A DNA stretch of 64,000 nucleotides from Aurelia coerulea (GCA_039566865.1 CM076957.1:5775896-5839895); one strand, 5' to 3'; counted from the first letter of the stretch, positions 42,438-54,380 are shown. The notes: generated by a model not told the origin, from the sequence alone. Numbers and translations are program-made.

Positions 42438-43959
42438 CTAGAAATCCACATAATTTTCTGCATGCTGGAATGTCACATCCTACGCAGAGTAGGACTATTT
42501 TGCAGATGATCTGAGTGTTTCCTGGTCCATTCGAAACAGAAAAGCCATCATTCCAACCTTCCTTCAATTCACCAACCAGCGGCTCTATAAACGTGTTCGT
42601 TGAAGGCTCATGTTTCATGTTAGGTATGATACCAATTAAGATGACATTTTTTCTCTTGAATCTTTCTGTGCGAGGTAAGTTCAAACAAACCATGTAGAGC
42701 ACCCCGACGGAATAGTTAGAGTGCTTATAGGGATTAAACCAGTCCAAATTTAACATCACGCCAATATTTGTAGGAGACTCTTCAAAAAACCACAGAAACT
42801 CCTTCCAAACACGGCCATCATAAATATCCTCGTATGTATTATTTGGAACTCGTCTTTGTTTCCACATTTGGCACATGCGTTCAAAATACGGTCGTTTGTA
42901 AAGAGTTTCAATACTTTCCTTTAAAGACTTGTAACAGTACACTTTATAAGGAACAAGAAGCTTTTTCCCGCCTGGTGTCACCGTCTGCTTCATCAATTCA
43001 GTGCCACATTGGCGCCTCAGATGTCGTGCCCTGTGGTTAGGGAAGGCGATATGATTGCACTTTGACGGATATCTGACCCCTCTGTTTGTAAAGTAACAGT
43101 CCTCTTCCTGGTACAATTTAAAACATGAAGGACAAACAATGAATTTTTTGAAAGAGTTTGTTTTAAATCCAAGGAAGGAGTGCAGCTTTCCAATTGTTTT
43201 CGGGAATCTACTCGCCACTGGTTCCAAAAAAGCACATTTGCTTGCAAGAACGAATAACAAAGAACTAAGGAACAGTAATAAATTTCCTATTGCTGTGTCA
43301 GAGACTGAATTTGCTGTTTGCCATTGTGCAATGAATAAGCAAAGCCATCGTAGGACGGTTGCTGCAAATACCGATGGATCATCCGGTTCAACAGCAATTC
43401 CTTGCTCGCCTGCCTCATCCTCCAGAAAATCTTCAATCTCTGGATCATCCATGAAACCATTTTCATCCCCAATATCAGCATCATCTTCTGAAGGAAGACT
43501 TTCTGTATCGCCAGTTGCAGGAAGGTCGAAGAAATTTCTCAAGTCACTTTCATTTAGGTTGCCCCGGTGATCAAATCTTCTTTGAAAGTCTAGAGCTTGT
43601 TGCGCAGTAAGATTTGCAGCTTCTTCGGCGCTGCTATCGGAATCATTATTGTCAACTAATTCGGGACTGTTCTCGATGTTCGCTTCTATTCCACAATCTG
43701 AATCATCACTGGAATCCTGCCTTTTCTTTGCACATTTATATGTCCGGGAACTTTCATCAAAATTGTCTTCCGTATGGCGCTTGAATGATTTGTGGGAAAA
43801 TGATTCATTGCATCCTTCGCAATTGGTTCGCTTGTTTATCCTACGATACAAACGACAACGTAGATAATTATCAATAAAATAAATGTAACTAAGCCCTTCA
43901 TTCACAAAAAATTCAACGTCATGAGAGCAATTGCTGTTAAAATCAATGTGATGCGCCAA
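42438..43959 (-). CDS. Tnp2/CACTA-type transposase, exon 1
   Basis: First exon, 507 codons plus one base, of a 1,021-residue DDE transposase of the EnSpm/CACTA class; these cut and paste DNA via short TIRs. ATG at 43,959. The N-terminus has a C2H2-like CEGCNESFSHKSFKRH and a long acidic, Ser-rich linker (residues about 80-190). A Cys/His cluster follows (CPSCFKLYQ, then SKCNHIAFPNHRARHLRRQC). The catalytic core begins with MLNLDWFNPYKHSNYSVGV (first Asp) and CVGCDIPACRKLCGFLG (second). The neighbour upstream on the same strand is a protein kinase, 398 bp away. I did not find the TIRs, so whether this is a live element or a domesticated copy is open; the intact frame suggests recent activity or selection. 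Confidence 0.85.
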
Positions 43960-44357
43960 TTCATTTCACTGTCTGTGATACAATCCCGGATACAATACAA
44001 GCATTGGGTATCATTGAATGAACACCAGGAAAGGACCTACATAAGAGTGTATCTTCCGCTTGCTGCTTTTCATGATGTTTAAGCTATAAGCTCGTCTATG
44101 AAATAACTTTCAAACAGATTTCAGATAGTCCAGTGAAAAGTTCTTAGGCACCTTTATCATGGATAAGGGACCTAAGACGCAACAGTGGTTTTGTAAAGCG
44201 TCTAGGAAGAGACTGAGATATAATAACCGAGGAACACATCACTTTGCTCAATTCGAATACCATATTCGATCTCTCTATATCACAGGAGTGAATTACACAA
44301 TATCAAATAACAATTTTTATTCTTAGACAATTAAGTTAATGCAAACATTAATGTTCT

Positions 44358-45732
44358 TTATTTATGATATTTTAAGTAATGCTCTGGCAAGTCTTCGATA
44401 AAGTGTTCAATAAATCGTAGAGTTGGTCTTTCGCAAGGCTCTTGTGATTGACATTTATCTGCTAAGAGCTTGAGTTTTCTTAAAGACTGGCATTCTCCAA
44501 ACCTAGCTATGCCATACTGAATTATGTAGCCAACACTGAATACATCACTATAAGGACTTGGCGCGGACAGGCAACTATTAACCTCTGGGGCGATCCAATA
44601 GTGTGTTGATTGCTCCCTTTTCTTTGGTTTTCTTTTAGCGTTATGCACAAAACATGCTCTGCCAAAGTCAATTATCATTGCTGAACAATCTTCAAGGTTC
44701 ACAAGAACATTATTCGGCTTCATGTCATTATGCAGTATCCCAGTTTTATGCACACCAAGCAAGCCTGCTACAAGCGAGCAGCAAAAGTGTAGGAAATTTG
44801 CGAATTGCATCTCAAACTTCCTGTCCTGTCCAAGAACTCTGTTTAAGGTTGTCGATTCATTATTTTTCCCTATGAAAAAGGTGACAATGCTGACTGGCTT
44901 CCCATTTTCATAAACTGCCCCGTACAAATACTGAACATTTTTTATTTTCATCAGGCGAAGGAAGTACAGCATCTTCAGTTCGACAAATAATGCCTCAAGG
45001 CTATCGCGATCATCTTTGCCTTTAACTCTTTTTACCGCGACACATGTCTTATAATCCTTATCTGCCCTCTTCAATAAACCTCCATGTACAATTCCATAAG
45101 AGCCACGGCCAATCTCATATTTGAGCTCCAGGTCAGACGGCATAATTTTCGTTTTCTCAATTAGTTCACTGGTGGTGATACAAGCCCTCTTTTCGTTTAT
45201 TCTGGATACACTTGCTAAAAGTTCGTCCCTTTCCTTCAATATGAATAGATTTTCATCCTTTGCAAACATTTTGTGAGTCAGTGAATGACCTCCTGCTTCT
45301 TGGATACTTTCTTCTTCAATGATGACGCTTTCTTGGATCAAATCTGTTTGGGTTGTTTTGTCTTGTTTCGTCAAGGTCTCTTGTCTCCCCTGTTCTAAAC
45401 GTCCTTCTTGTTCCTGTCTCTTCTCTTCACTGTCTCTTGAAACTCTCTTCCCTTCTATATTTCCAATATCGCATTCATTCTTTTTATCACTCTCATCTAA
45501 AGTCTGACTTTTAGAAAGCATTCTAATTCGGTAATATACATTTTGCCGAATGCACTCCCCCGCCGTTCTATTCCTTTGATTGGAACGTTTTACATGAGGA
45601 TGGATGCTATTTATCATTCTTCCTATGAAATACACGCTGATATCATCCCTTTGAAGATCAGATTTGCATTTCTCAGCCACTGCAACAGTATTAACTCTAC
45701 CATTGTCATCAGCCACAATATTCTGTCTCACC
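44358..45732 (-). CDS. Protein kinase with N-terminal basic domain and LC8-type motif
   Basis: A 457-codon open frame on the same strand as, and just upstream of, the transposase. The kinase domain is at residues about 204-445: Gly loop IGRGSYGIVHGG, VAVK lysine (234), catalytic loop LHNDMKPNNVLV (HRD changed to HND, Asp kept), DFG (355-357) and WIAPEV. All catalytic residues are present, so activity is plausible; Ser/Thr specificity is suggested by DMKPNN. Residues 1-70 are basic and helical-looking, perhaps DNA-binding (inference). Residues about 98-145 are charged and contain DKTTQTD, matching the dynein light chain LC8 motif. The frame opens with GTG right after an acceptor-like CTAAATTCAG, so a 5' exon is likely; the first internal ATG is at codon 39. 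AATAAA in minus sense follows the stop. Confidence 0.75.
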
Positions 45733-46788
45733 CTGAATTTAGGAAGGCCAAAAAGCGGAATGAGTTGTTTTGTAAATCAATGACTACGATATTACAATAT
45801 TACAAAGCGGATTTCCCATACTGTATGTTCTTTCTTTGATATCAGAGAGAAAACATTTGTTCCCTAGCCAACACCATCTTGATCATATGATGAACTGTTG
45901 TAAAGTATCCGAAAAAACAGTATGCTCCTGCCTATCAGATCCTAGTTATCATTATGTTACCTTAAACGCTCAATGCTAGTGCTTTCTGGGTAGCCGATTG
46001 AAAGCTTCAAGTTTTGCTATAGTCGGACAAACCGAACCGACCACAGAGGATATCAAATCAAGGGGAGGAGCAAGACGCGTAATGCAAAAAAGCATCTCCA
46101 GAGCCAGATGTCTTTTAGCCAAATGTATCTTCCTATTCACATCTAAAATATTCCATAACCAAGATGGACCAACATGCAATTAGCTGCTAAGTATGCAGCA
46201 GGGACTGCGCAGCCATTGGGCTAGGGGCCTAAAGCCCCCTCCCACTTTTTTCAAAGATTTCAGTTTTGTTCATTCAAATAAATCAATGAAAACGAAGAAA
46301 AAAACTCGTAAAAAATGACAAATGTATGTGTCAACCTGACAACCGTGCTATAGAAAGTAAAATATGGTCAAACTGCCAAGGAGCGTATCACTTTGTGATA
46401 ATTTCGTACAACTTTGGCGACAATCCTTTTTTTTCAAGAAAAATCTGTAAAAAAATCCCCCTAAATCATTGCTGATAGATCTTTCTCAATGGCTAGGCGC
46501 CTCAACACCTATGGCTTCGTTCAAACATGAAGGAAGCAAGATTCAACAATCTAGCGAGATCAAATTTTCACAAACAACGAGCTGACTTCGAGGTCCCTCT
46601 TGGAAATTGCTAATGATTTCGTTAAAAATAAAAATAAGCATCGCAACTTTGGAAAATTTGCTCTGACCGATCTAAAGTAGTAATGGTTCTATTTAAAAGA
46701 AACGCTTTGTTGTTAATTTCGTTGGTTTTTGATGATATATGTATACAACCACTAATTCTATTCAATTGTATTTGTTTCTATTCAACAG
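45733..46788. other. Upstream of the kinase; no clear first exon
   Basis: A short minus-strand stretch ending ATTGAGCGTTTAAG|GTAACA (about 45,962-46,010) has a donor in the right phase for the kinase exon, but its frame is open for only about 16 codons. A G-rich repeat lies at 46,200-46,510. No transposon TIR was recognised. Confidence 0.35.
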
Positions 46789-46875
46789 TACCCTGGGTAC
46801 CAGACTCTCTAACATAAAAACAGAGATGTTAGAGACGTCTCTGTTTTTATGTTAGAGAGTCTGGTACCCAGGGTA
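46789..46875. mobile_element. 87-bp perfect-palindrome micro-MITE with 11-bp flanking repeats
   Basis: TACCCTGGGTACCAGACTCT through the complementary AGAGTCTGGTACCCAGGGTA, almost without a loop. ATTCAACAGTA occurs immediately on both sides (46,780-46,790 and 46,876-46,886, overlapping the terminal TA), a candidate 9-11 bp target duplication. Confidence 0.85.
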
Positions 46876-47727
46876 ATTCAACAGTAATTAAAATCTTTTC
46901 TGAACCAAACTGCATATAGATATATAGATGTGGACGTAAAGAGCCAAGTCTTTTTTGAAAGGGGCTTTTTCAGACGTTCAAGAAGGGCGTGGTCTCAAAA
47001 AATGTTTTTCGAGTCACCAGACCCCTATTTAAGCTTGCTTCGCTCACCACTCAGCCCCCCCCTCCCCCCTCACTTTGAAACCGCTGCGCGGTCCCTGGTA
47101 TGCAGGTCTTAGGAGAATACCACCAATAAGCGTAAAATGAATAGGGAAAACTATATTTTCGTCAGAGAGAGAGAAACAAGTGCCTGATGATATCAAGACA
47201 TATGCTCCAAAAAAGTTTCCTAGGATTGTCAGAGTTTCAGATGGCCAAGACCCCTTTTTACATATTAAAACCTCGATATTTTTTTTCAAATCTACACTTT
47301 TAGGTGGATGATGCAAAGGGTGAGGCTAAAAGCCATTGCCTTTATATCTGACGTCTAAAATACTCCCAAGAAATGCCACGATCATAAAGTTTTGAAGCAT
47401 ACCTTAGGATCCAGAACGCTAACAAGGCTTAATAAATGTAGAGATGAATTAATAAAGTTAGAGCCTTACCAGCGTAATGTCTCAGCCTTCCGCCTTGCAT
47501 TTCTTTGTCTGACTGTTTCATTTGCGCTGAAAGGTAAATATGATATTGGAATAAAAATGGCACCATCGCGATTAGAAATACGTTTCTGCATCCGTATGCA
47601 CAGACATAACAGTATTATCCTTATTCCTTATCACATAGGTTTTAGAATGATTCAATTCAGACAGTTCTGCAACAATTGCTTCACTAGTCCCTCTAAAATA
47701 TATCAGGAAATCCTCTTTCCAAGTATT
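46876..47727. other. Intergenic stretch before the satellite
   Basis: A poly-C/G-rich patch near 47,055 and one 124-codon plus ORF (47,392-47,766) with no recognisable domain that runs into the satellite; not called a gene. Confidence 0.4.
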
Positions 47728-49140
47728 AAAGAAATAAGTAAAGATTGTTTTAAGAAATATATGTAACTGTTGGGAAATGTAGGTACAATAAAGCCCGAAC
47801 TCATGATCACCCCTGCCCCCCTCCTTACAAGTATCCCTGACAAAATGAACTCAAAATATAATATTACATCCCTCAGGCATGTTATTTAGGAGTTTCTTGA
47901 ATTCTATCGAGATTATTTGAGTATAGAAAACGAGTAAGGATTTTGTTAAGAAATGTAGGTAGCTGTTCGGAAATGTAGGTACAATAAAGCCCGAACTCAT
48001 GATCACCCTTGCCCCTCCTTAAAAGTATCCCTGACAAAATGAACTCAAAATTATAAAATTCTATCCCTCAGGCATGTTATTTAGGAGTTTCTTGAATTCT
48101 ATCGAGATTATTTGAGTATAGAAAACGAGTAAGGATTTTGTTAAGAAATGTAGGTAGCTGTTCGGAAATGTAGGTACAATAAAGCCCGAGCTCCTGATCA
48201 CCCCTGCCTCTTCCTTAAAAGTGACCCTGACAAAATGAACTCAAAATATAAAATTCTATCCCTCAGGCATGTTATTTAGGAGTTTCTTGAATTCTATCGA
48301 GATTATTTGAGTATAGAAAACGAGTAAGGATTTTGTTAAGAAATGTAGGTAGCTGTTCGGAAATGTAGGTACAATAAAGCCCGAACTCATGATCACCCTT
48401 GCCCCCTCCTTAAAAGTCTCCCTGACAAAATGAACTCAAAATATAAAATTCTATCCCTCAGGCATGTTATTTAGGAGTTTCTTGAATTCTATCGATATTA
48501 TTTGAGTATAGAAAACGAGTAAGGATTTTGTTAAGAAATGTAGGTAGCTGTTCGGAAATGTAGGTACAATAAAGCCCGAACTCATGATCACCCCTGCCTC
48601 TTCCTTAAAAGTGACCCTGACAAAATGAACTCAAAATATAAAATTCTATCCCTCAGGCATGTTATTTAGGAGTTTCTTGAATTCTATCGAGATTATTTGA
48701 GTATAGAAAACGAGTAAGGATTTTGTTAAGAAATGTAGGTAGCTGTTCGGAAATGTAGGTACAATAAAGCCCGAACTCATGATCACCCTTGCCCCCTCCT
48801 TAAAAGTGTCCCTGACAAAATGAACTCAAAATATAAAATTCTATCCCTCGGGCATGTTATTTAGGAGTTTCTTGAATTCTATCGATATTATTTGAGTATA
48901 GAAAACGAGTAAGGATTTTGTTAAGAAATGTAGGTAGCTGTTCGGAAATGTAGGTACAATAAAGCCCGAACTCATGATCACCCCTGCCCCCTCCTTAAAA
49001 GTGTCCCTGACAAAATGAACTCAAAATATAAAATTCTATCCCTCAGGCATGTTATTTAGGAGTTTCTTGAATTCTATCGATATTATTTGAGTATAGAAAG
49101 CGAGTAAGGATTTTGTTAAGAAATGTAGGTAACTGTTTGG
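47728..49140. repeat. 195-bp satellite, about seven copies
   Basis: AGGTACAATAAAGCCCG recurs at 47,781, 47,977, 48,172, 48,367, 48,562, 48,757 and 48,952: one 196-bp step, then 195 bp throughout. Each unit contains the sub-duplication AAATGTAGGT(AGCTGTTCGG). Copies 3 and 5 share CCTCTTCC and GAGATT, copies 4 and 6 share CCCCCTCC and GATATT, so a 390-bp dimer has been duplicated. The first unit is most diverged. No ORF. Confidence 0.93.
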
Positions 49141-49547
49141 GCCAAAAATTACGCGTTCTAACGTACAAGTGGCAATGGTCCCCCATCTCTATTTCATCTA
49201 GAAATTATCTCTTACCTAGCGTTAGTCTTCACGGCGTTTGTACTACTGCTTGCAGCTTGCTAGAGAAAGTAACGAAAACGACATTTTAAATTTTATTTGA
49301 AGCTCTATTGCTGATATCGAATAAATCATCGTTTCTTTCGTGGATTCAAGGCGACCAGCGTCACTCAACACCAAGCTAAAATCTTGTTTTATCTTTTATC
49401 ATGATGATCAAAAGTCTTCATTGGTAACTTTCTTTGTTTTAAATGAAGTTATAAATTTCACTTCACAAATATATCTAACGAGATATGAAAAATCAAAGAT
49501 GGTTTTTAACTGGAAAATGATTAAGAATTAAGATCGTACCATATTCT
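49141..49547. other. Spacer between satellite and micro-gene
   Basis: AT-rich; nothing recognised. Confidence 0.4.
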
Positions 49548-49606
49548 CTAGATTGATTGTCGTTGCTTGGACTTGGTAGATCTTTTTCCCTGTTGATATC
49601 TTTTCT
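49548..49606 (-). CDS. Putative basic micro-protein, exon 2
   Basis: The acceptor TTTCTTGTAG precedes AG-AAA-AGA, completing the codon begun in exon 1 (49,963-50,086). It encodes EKRYQQGKRSTKSKQRQSI and stops at TAG 49,548. A donor-like ATATG|GTACGA follows the stop, so a non-coding 3' exon is possible. Confidence 0.35.
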
Positions 49607-49962
49607 CTACAAGAAATGAATTAAAAGTAAGCATACATAATCATCATTCTAGCAACAAGAGACATACGTAAATGATTGTGAATATGAATGTAAAATGCAA
49701 CAAATATTTTCCAATAACTTTATTATTAAACAAATTTTATTTATGTGTTTAGTTGCCATTGTCTTAGACTATAGGCCATTTCAGTCAGCAAAAATTCTTG
49801 GATGACGTCAAAATTTTACTTTCAAGTTTCTTATCTTACTTAATTCCAGTAGCTTTTGTTCTTCACTTTTTAAACACATTATCCTTTATATAAAACAATG
49901 CTTCCAGAATAGAAAGGAGATCAGTCTAATTGTACATGACAAAAATAAAACATAGGATTTAC

Positions 49963-50086
49963 CTTTGATTCGTGTGTTACTCAGTTTGTTGTTCTTTTCA
50001 CTGGAGTACTTCTCACTTCGACGGAGCACACCAAACTTTCTAGTCATGAGTGGTGTGTGTATTAAAGCAGAGCTTCTGAAAGCCAT
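49963..50086 (-). CDS. Putative basic micro-protein, exon 1
   Basis: ATG at 50,086 opens MAFRSSALIHTPLMTRKFGV, followed by RRSEKYSSEKNNKLSNTRIK and a clear donor (AAAG|GTAAATC). With exon 2 this gives 60 residues, rich in Lys, Arg and Ser, without a recognised domain. The N-terminus could be a weak mitochondrial presequence (Arg/Ser-rich, no acids for 20 residues), which is only a guess. Support is the ATG, a phase-compatible donor and acceptor, and little else. It may be the 5' end of a longer, alternatively spliced gene. Confidence 0.35.
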
Positions 50087-51226
50087 TATTTATGCGAGAA
50101 ATCGTCATTCCTACGCTGGTAGAGATTTCCGATTGTAAGAGTGTGAACGCGTCACAAGGCTCCCCCACTCCCTCATTATTCCGTCATGTCATGACATATT
50201 TTACCCCTTTGATTTTAAGCCGCTTTTTCCTTGTATGGTATGACTAACTTTTATTGCAACCTAAGTTTTAGAATAACGAAGGTATTGGTATTTCCGTTCA
50301 TTCAAATTCGCCCTATGCTTTGCCATAGGTGTGGTTAATTTTTCTACTGAATTTCAACCACTCATGCCATTCTCACATTTCTCATTTCCCTGTTTGCAAT
50401 CGTTAATGTTCCTCGTCACTTTGGTATCATATTCCTATTAGACACGCAGTTTCTTAGTCAAACTACGCAGATATCCGTTTTATAGCGCTTTTCTTGGTTT
50501 CCCTTGGGAATTTATCCCGTTCTTCCTTAGAAAGTTAATGCCTTTATCTTATTTGTCAGCAAATGTTTTAAGACAGGATATAGGAATCCTGACATTTTTG
50601 TAAAGCTAAGAGGGCTAAGAGAGTCAAGAATCTTCGATTCGTGTTCCCATCCAATCTTCCCATAAAATGTCAGCTTCTTTTGTGTAATTTGTAATCGGCT
50701 ACTTGGCCGTATGCAAAGCAGACTTGACAAACTTTGTAACAAAACTGCAGCTAAGAAATAGCCCTGCCCACAAATTGTCCGAAATTTCTCGAAAAGTTGC
50801 TAAAAATTCCCTGAAAATTTAACATTTTTTTCAAGAAGTTTCACAAAAAGTTGCTCATTTATCGACATTTGCTGAAGGACAACTGTCTACTGTTTGTCAC
50901 ACATGATTGAACGAATAATGATTGACATAAATGCTCGAATTTGATGTCAAGGATGCTCCAGGAATTGCCTAGTATTTACTTCAATTCTCATCTTTTTCTC
51001 TGCTCATGCAACTGAATATCCATTTCCTAGAAATTCTATACGCCAATACTGTTTGACAAGTCTGGTAGATATTTTCAGCATTGTAGCACTATTTTTTCAG
51101 AGAATAAGCAAGCCTTTATTGGAGCTGTTTTAGTTGCCAAACTTCATAAAAGTTGTGCAAAGGACTAAATCACTAAAAGCCCAAAATTTGCCGATGGATA
51201 TGCCCATGAGAAGGGAGAGGGAAGCA
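50087..51226. other. Intergenic stretch
   Basis: Possible promoter region of the micro-gene near 50,090-50,200; otherwise AT-rich with no feature recognised. Confidence 0.35.
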
Positions 51227-51394
51227 GGGACGTAGGAAGCATCTCAAACTTGGAGGGGCACGACACTTCAAGGGCACTTTTTCATTAGGCTAAAGGGGTA
51301 CTTCCTGAAAATAAAAAGGGCACAATTCTTTGTTAATTGCAAAATCTTGGGGGGCACGAGCCCCCAGTGCCCCCCGGTTCCTACGTCTCTGGAG
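51227..51394. mobile_element. Short palindromic G-rich repeat
   Basis: AGCAGGGACGTAGGAAGC at left and CGGTTCCTACGTCTCTG at right are inverted; AAAGGGCAC/GGGGGCACGAG units lie between. A fragment is at 4475-4560. Confidence 0.65.
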
Positions 51395-52619
51395 GGAAGT
51401 TCCTTCAAGTTACCTAAAGTGTCACATATTCAACTAAACTCAACGGCCCGTTCTAGAATAACTTTGTGCCTCCAAATAAAAAACAAATTTAATGATTTAG
51501 GATATAATGGTTATTCCTTTCATTCCTCTGTGTAAAGAAAAGAAAATTCAGCTCGTGTGAATAATGTCTGTGTATGCACCAGTGCCTTTGCCCTTCTGAA
51601 GGTTTTTTCAAAGAAGAAGAAATCAGAGGTAAGTCTGGATGCAAAAGCCTGTGTTTTGCAGTTGCTACTTAGATTTTCAAACATTTGCAGGATCGCAGCT
51701 TGCCAGCTTCCAAATAGATTCTTCTGAGTGTAATTTAGAATTTTCATTTGAAATGCCTCCAATGATTCAGTAAAAGATTACCATATACTCGGGGGGGGGG
51801 GGGGGTACATAGCAATTTTCTTTGTAAGAAACTGCCCATAAGAAACTCAACTCTCAGATCGCCAAAAAATAAGACACTCCAGTACTGGGAAAATTATTCT
51901 ATTCATTTTGATAAAGGAACTCATTTTATCACAGTTTTACTTCATTTCTACTTGTTTCCTTGATCATATATTACTCGAAAGGTACTTGAGTGATGTCCAA
52001 ACATTGGAAGGGCTTCAAAAACATTGTTGTGAAATGCTGAAAAGGGTCCAGGAACACGTATTTTTATAAGAAACTAAGGTTCGTGGCTGGGTAGGCAGTA
52101 ATTTTCTATTCATTTTGCTACCTAAAGTCTCTTCTGTGTTTCTTATATTTTTAATGCCGGAAATGTAGAGTTAATTTTGTTTTGTCTAAAAGGGCTCCCA
52201 AATTGCTTAGTAAGATTCAAAATGAATGAATAAATAGAACCATTCACACTCAAAATAATGTCCAAACAAACAGTTGCTATAACTGTACATTGTCAAATTA
52301 TTGTTGAGTGCGATAGGAAAATTAACACTGCAAATTACAAAAGTTTCTTAGCTTTTTAAATTCAGGTAGGGTTGTTTCTAAACTTTCGAAAAATCAAGCT
52401 TACATGTAGTCTTGGATTGAGGTCCAGCTTTTGCTACAAATTCTGGGAATGCTCAGGGGATGAAAAACTACTTTCTTATTGTTTTGTAGTGAAAACGCTT
52501 GTCGGAAACAACATCCATATCTTGGGATTGAATCATATCAGAAATTCTTGGAGGCCACACTCCCACATGATGTTTTAGTAAAGTGCCCGGCCCCCGGGCC
52601 TACCTGTTCCCAATTACCA
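51395..52619. other. Intergenic stretch
   Basis: A long G run at 51,791-51,804 and scattered AAGAAACT motifs like those in 36,966-37,386. No gene recognised. Confidence 0.4.
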
Positions 52620-52805
52620 GTAAGAACTCCCAGCCCTGGGAGGGGGTACTTAACTAGGAAAATGAGGGGGGTGTGTGGAAAACCTCTCCACACCCTGCAC
52701 CCTGTCGTATAAAAAATGGGCCAAAAGTATACCCTGAAGGGCACCCTGTTGAGCAGCACATCCCGTCAGGTCAAGTATGGGAGTACCCTCCCCCCGGGGG
52801 TCCCA
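52620..52805. repeat. Short copy of the CCCTGTCGCATAA repeat family
   Basis: GGGGGTACTTAACTAGGAAA, then GGTGTGTGGAAAACCTCTCC, nearly identical to 11,650-11,700, and it closes GGGAGTACCCTCCCCCCGGG. Internal units are almost all deleted, giving the minimal form of the family. Confidence 0.8.
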
Positions 52806-53989
52806 GATCCCATTTGATGATACAATGGGAGCTCATAGATCTTTCCACATAATATCCCATATAAACCCTGCGGAGACGTTGTTTTGTTCTCTGTAAGCAT
52901 GATTGCTTTTCCCGCCATAACTTTTAACACTATATGTCATCGATGAAACGAGCTAATTTAGTACTTTCCATTCAATGATTATCCACCTTGGTAGGTATGA
53001 CATTTATCTCGCAAATGCATCAATAATTCCCGGGAAAGAGAAAATGCATCATTTGCTACTGATTCTTCAAAAAACAGGTCGACCTGATACATCTCATTCA
53101 AATTGAATTTCAAATTTGCCGTTCTCCTTAGAAAAGCAACCTATCTGTTCAATTTTCTCAGGTAATTTTTGCCCAACTGTATACACACCACAGTAAGGCC
53201 AGGCACAGTTGTACTGTACCGTCAATTTGATTTAAAATTTGAAATGTTTGAGTTGCATAAACCAAAGAATACATCTATCAAAATCCTCTGTTAGAAGCGT
53301 GCATTTTGTTGGTGAAACTGTAAAAAGATTTCTGTTGCGGCTTCATTCTTACAACAACATGCATAGTATTCAAGACACGCATAATGAATGCGCCATTTTG
53401 GTTTTTTGAATTGCGCCATTTTTGAATTGCGCCATTTTTTCATTGTGCTTCACTGGTATTCGGTTCGGTCACAACAGCTTGCGAAATGGTTGATGGCGGG
53501 CTTTTGATCTTAATTCAGATTCGCAACTTTTCAGCAACGTTGTAGCTTCCTAAAAGCGCTAAAAAGGCATCTCTCTTCATGAAAGAATCAGCAGGGAATG
53601 CTTTAAAGGATAAGTATCATTTTATGTTATAAAATATTCAACTGGGAATTGGCCTAGCTACCTAGCCCAGGCCTGCAGAGGCAAACTTTGCTTCATTCAA
53701 CCAGTTCTGGTGCCAAGGCACGAATTAGGATAAAGCTTTCGAGCCAGACATTGGAAAATATTGTATTTTGGAGAAGATTTGACGAGGCAGGGATAAATCA
53801 AGAATGTTTGTTTCTGAGTTCTGTAAAATAGATATTTTGTATAAGAATTTGATTCATCATAATAAGAAACTAGCCTATATAGCACAAAAGGATGGCCAAA
53901 ATTTTCAGAAAGTTTCAGAAATTAGAAGCAAGGATGTGAAGGATATCATAGATATCAAATATATGGTTGAGCCTTTTTCAGTAGGCTTT
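52806..53989. other. Intergenic stretch
   Basis: A small tandem TTGAATTGCGCCATTTT occurs near 53,391-53,440. No gene recognised. Confidence 0.4.
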
Positions 53990-54380
53990 AGGACATGTTC
54001 TTATGGAGGTGAGCCAGCCTGCTTACCACTGGCGCTACAGGTTGTTGCTGAGATCTCACCTTATCCCTGTTTCCCATTCAAAGTTTGTTGTCTGTTCATA
54101 TAAGCAGGGGGGCTGGCTCGGTAGGCGAGATCTCACTCAAGTACTGCCAGGATCCAGCGGATCAATATTTTCCCATGTGAACACTCCAGCCCGCCTGCAA
54201 AGAGGAAAACGTCTCTACTGCGCACTTCTGGGCATTCAAAACTATCCCACCAACGATGTCGCAAGACCAATTCCAGCCCAGCAGGCGGGATGGATTTTGC
54301 CATATGAACAGTCATGCGAAGCAGCTCATAGCAGGCCAGCCCGGAACGTGAGCTGGCTCACCTCCATATGAACAGGTCCG
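53990..54380. mobile_element. MITE with AGGACATGTTCTTATGG-type ends
   Basis: GGAGGTGAGCCAGCCTGC at left and GAGCTGGCTCACCTCCATATG at right are inverted; GCGAGATCTCACC is shared with 27,497-27,913. Probably the same superfamily, an older branch. Confidence 0.7.

Noticed and set aside
45962..46180. First exon of the kinase
   Set aside because: A donor of the right phase exists, but the matching frame is open for only about 16 codons and the longer ORF there is in another frame.
47392..47766. 124-codon plus ORF
   Set aside because: It runs into the satellite and has no recognisable domain.
47728..49140. CRISPR-like regular repeats
   Set aside because: The whole 195-bp unit is repeated, with no unique spacers, in a eukaryotic context; this is a satellite.
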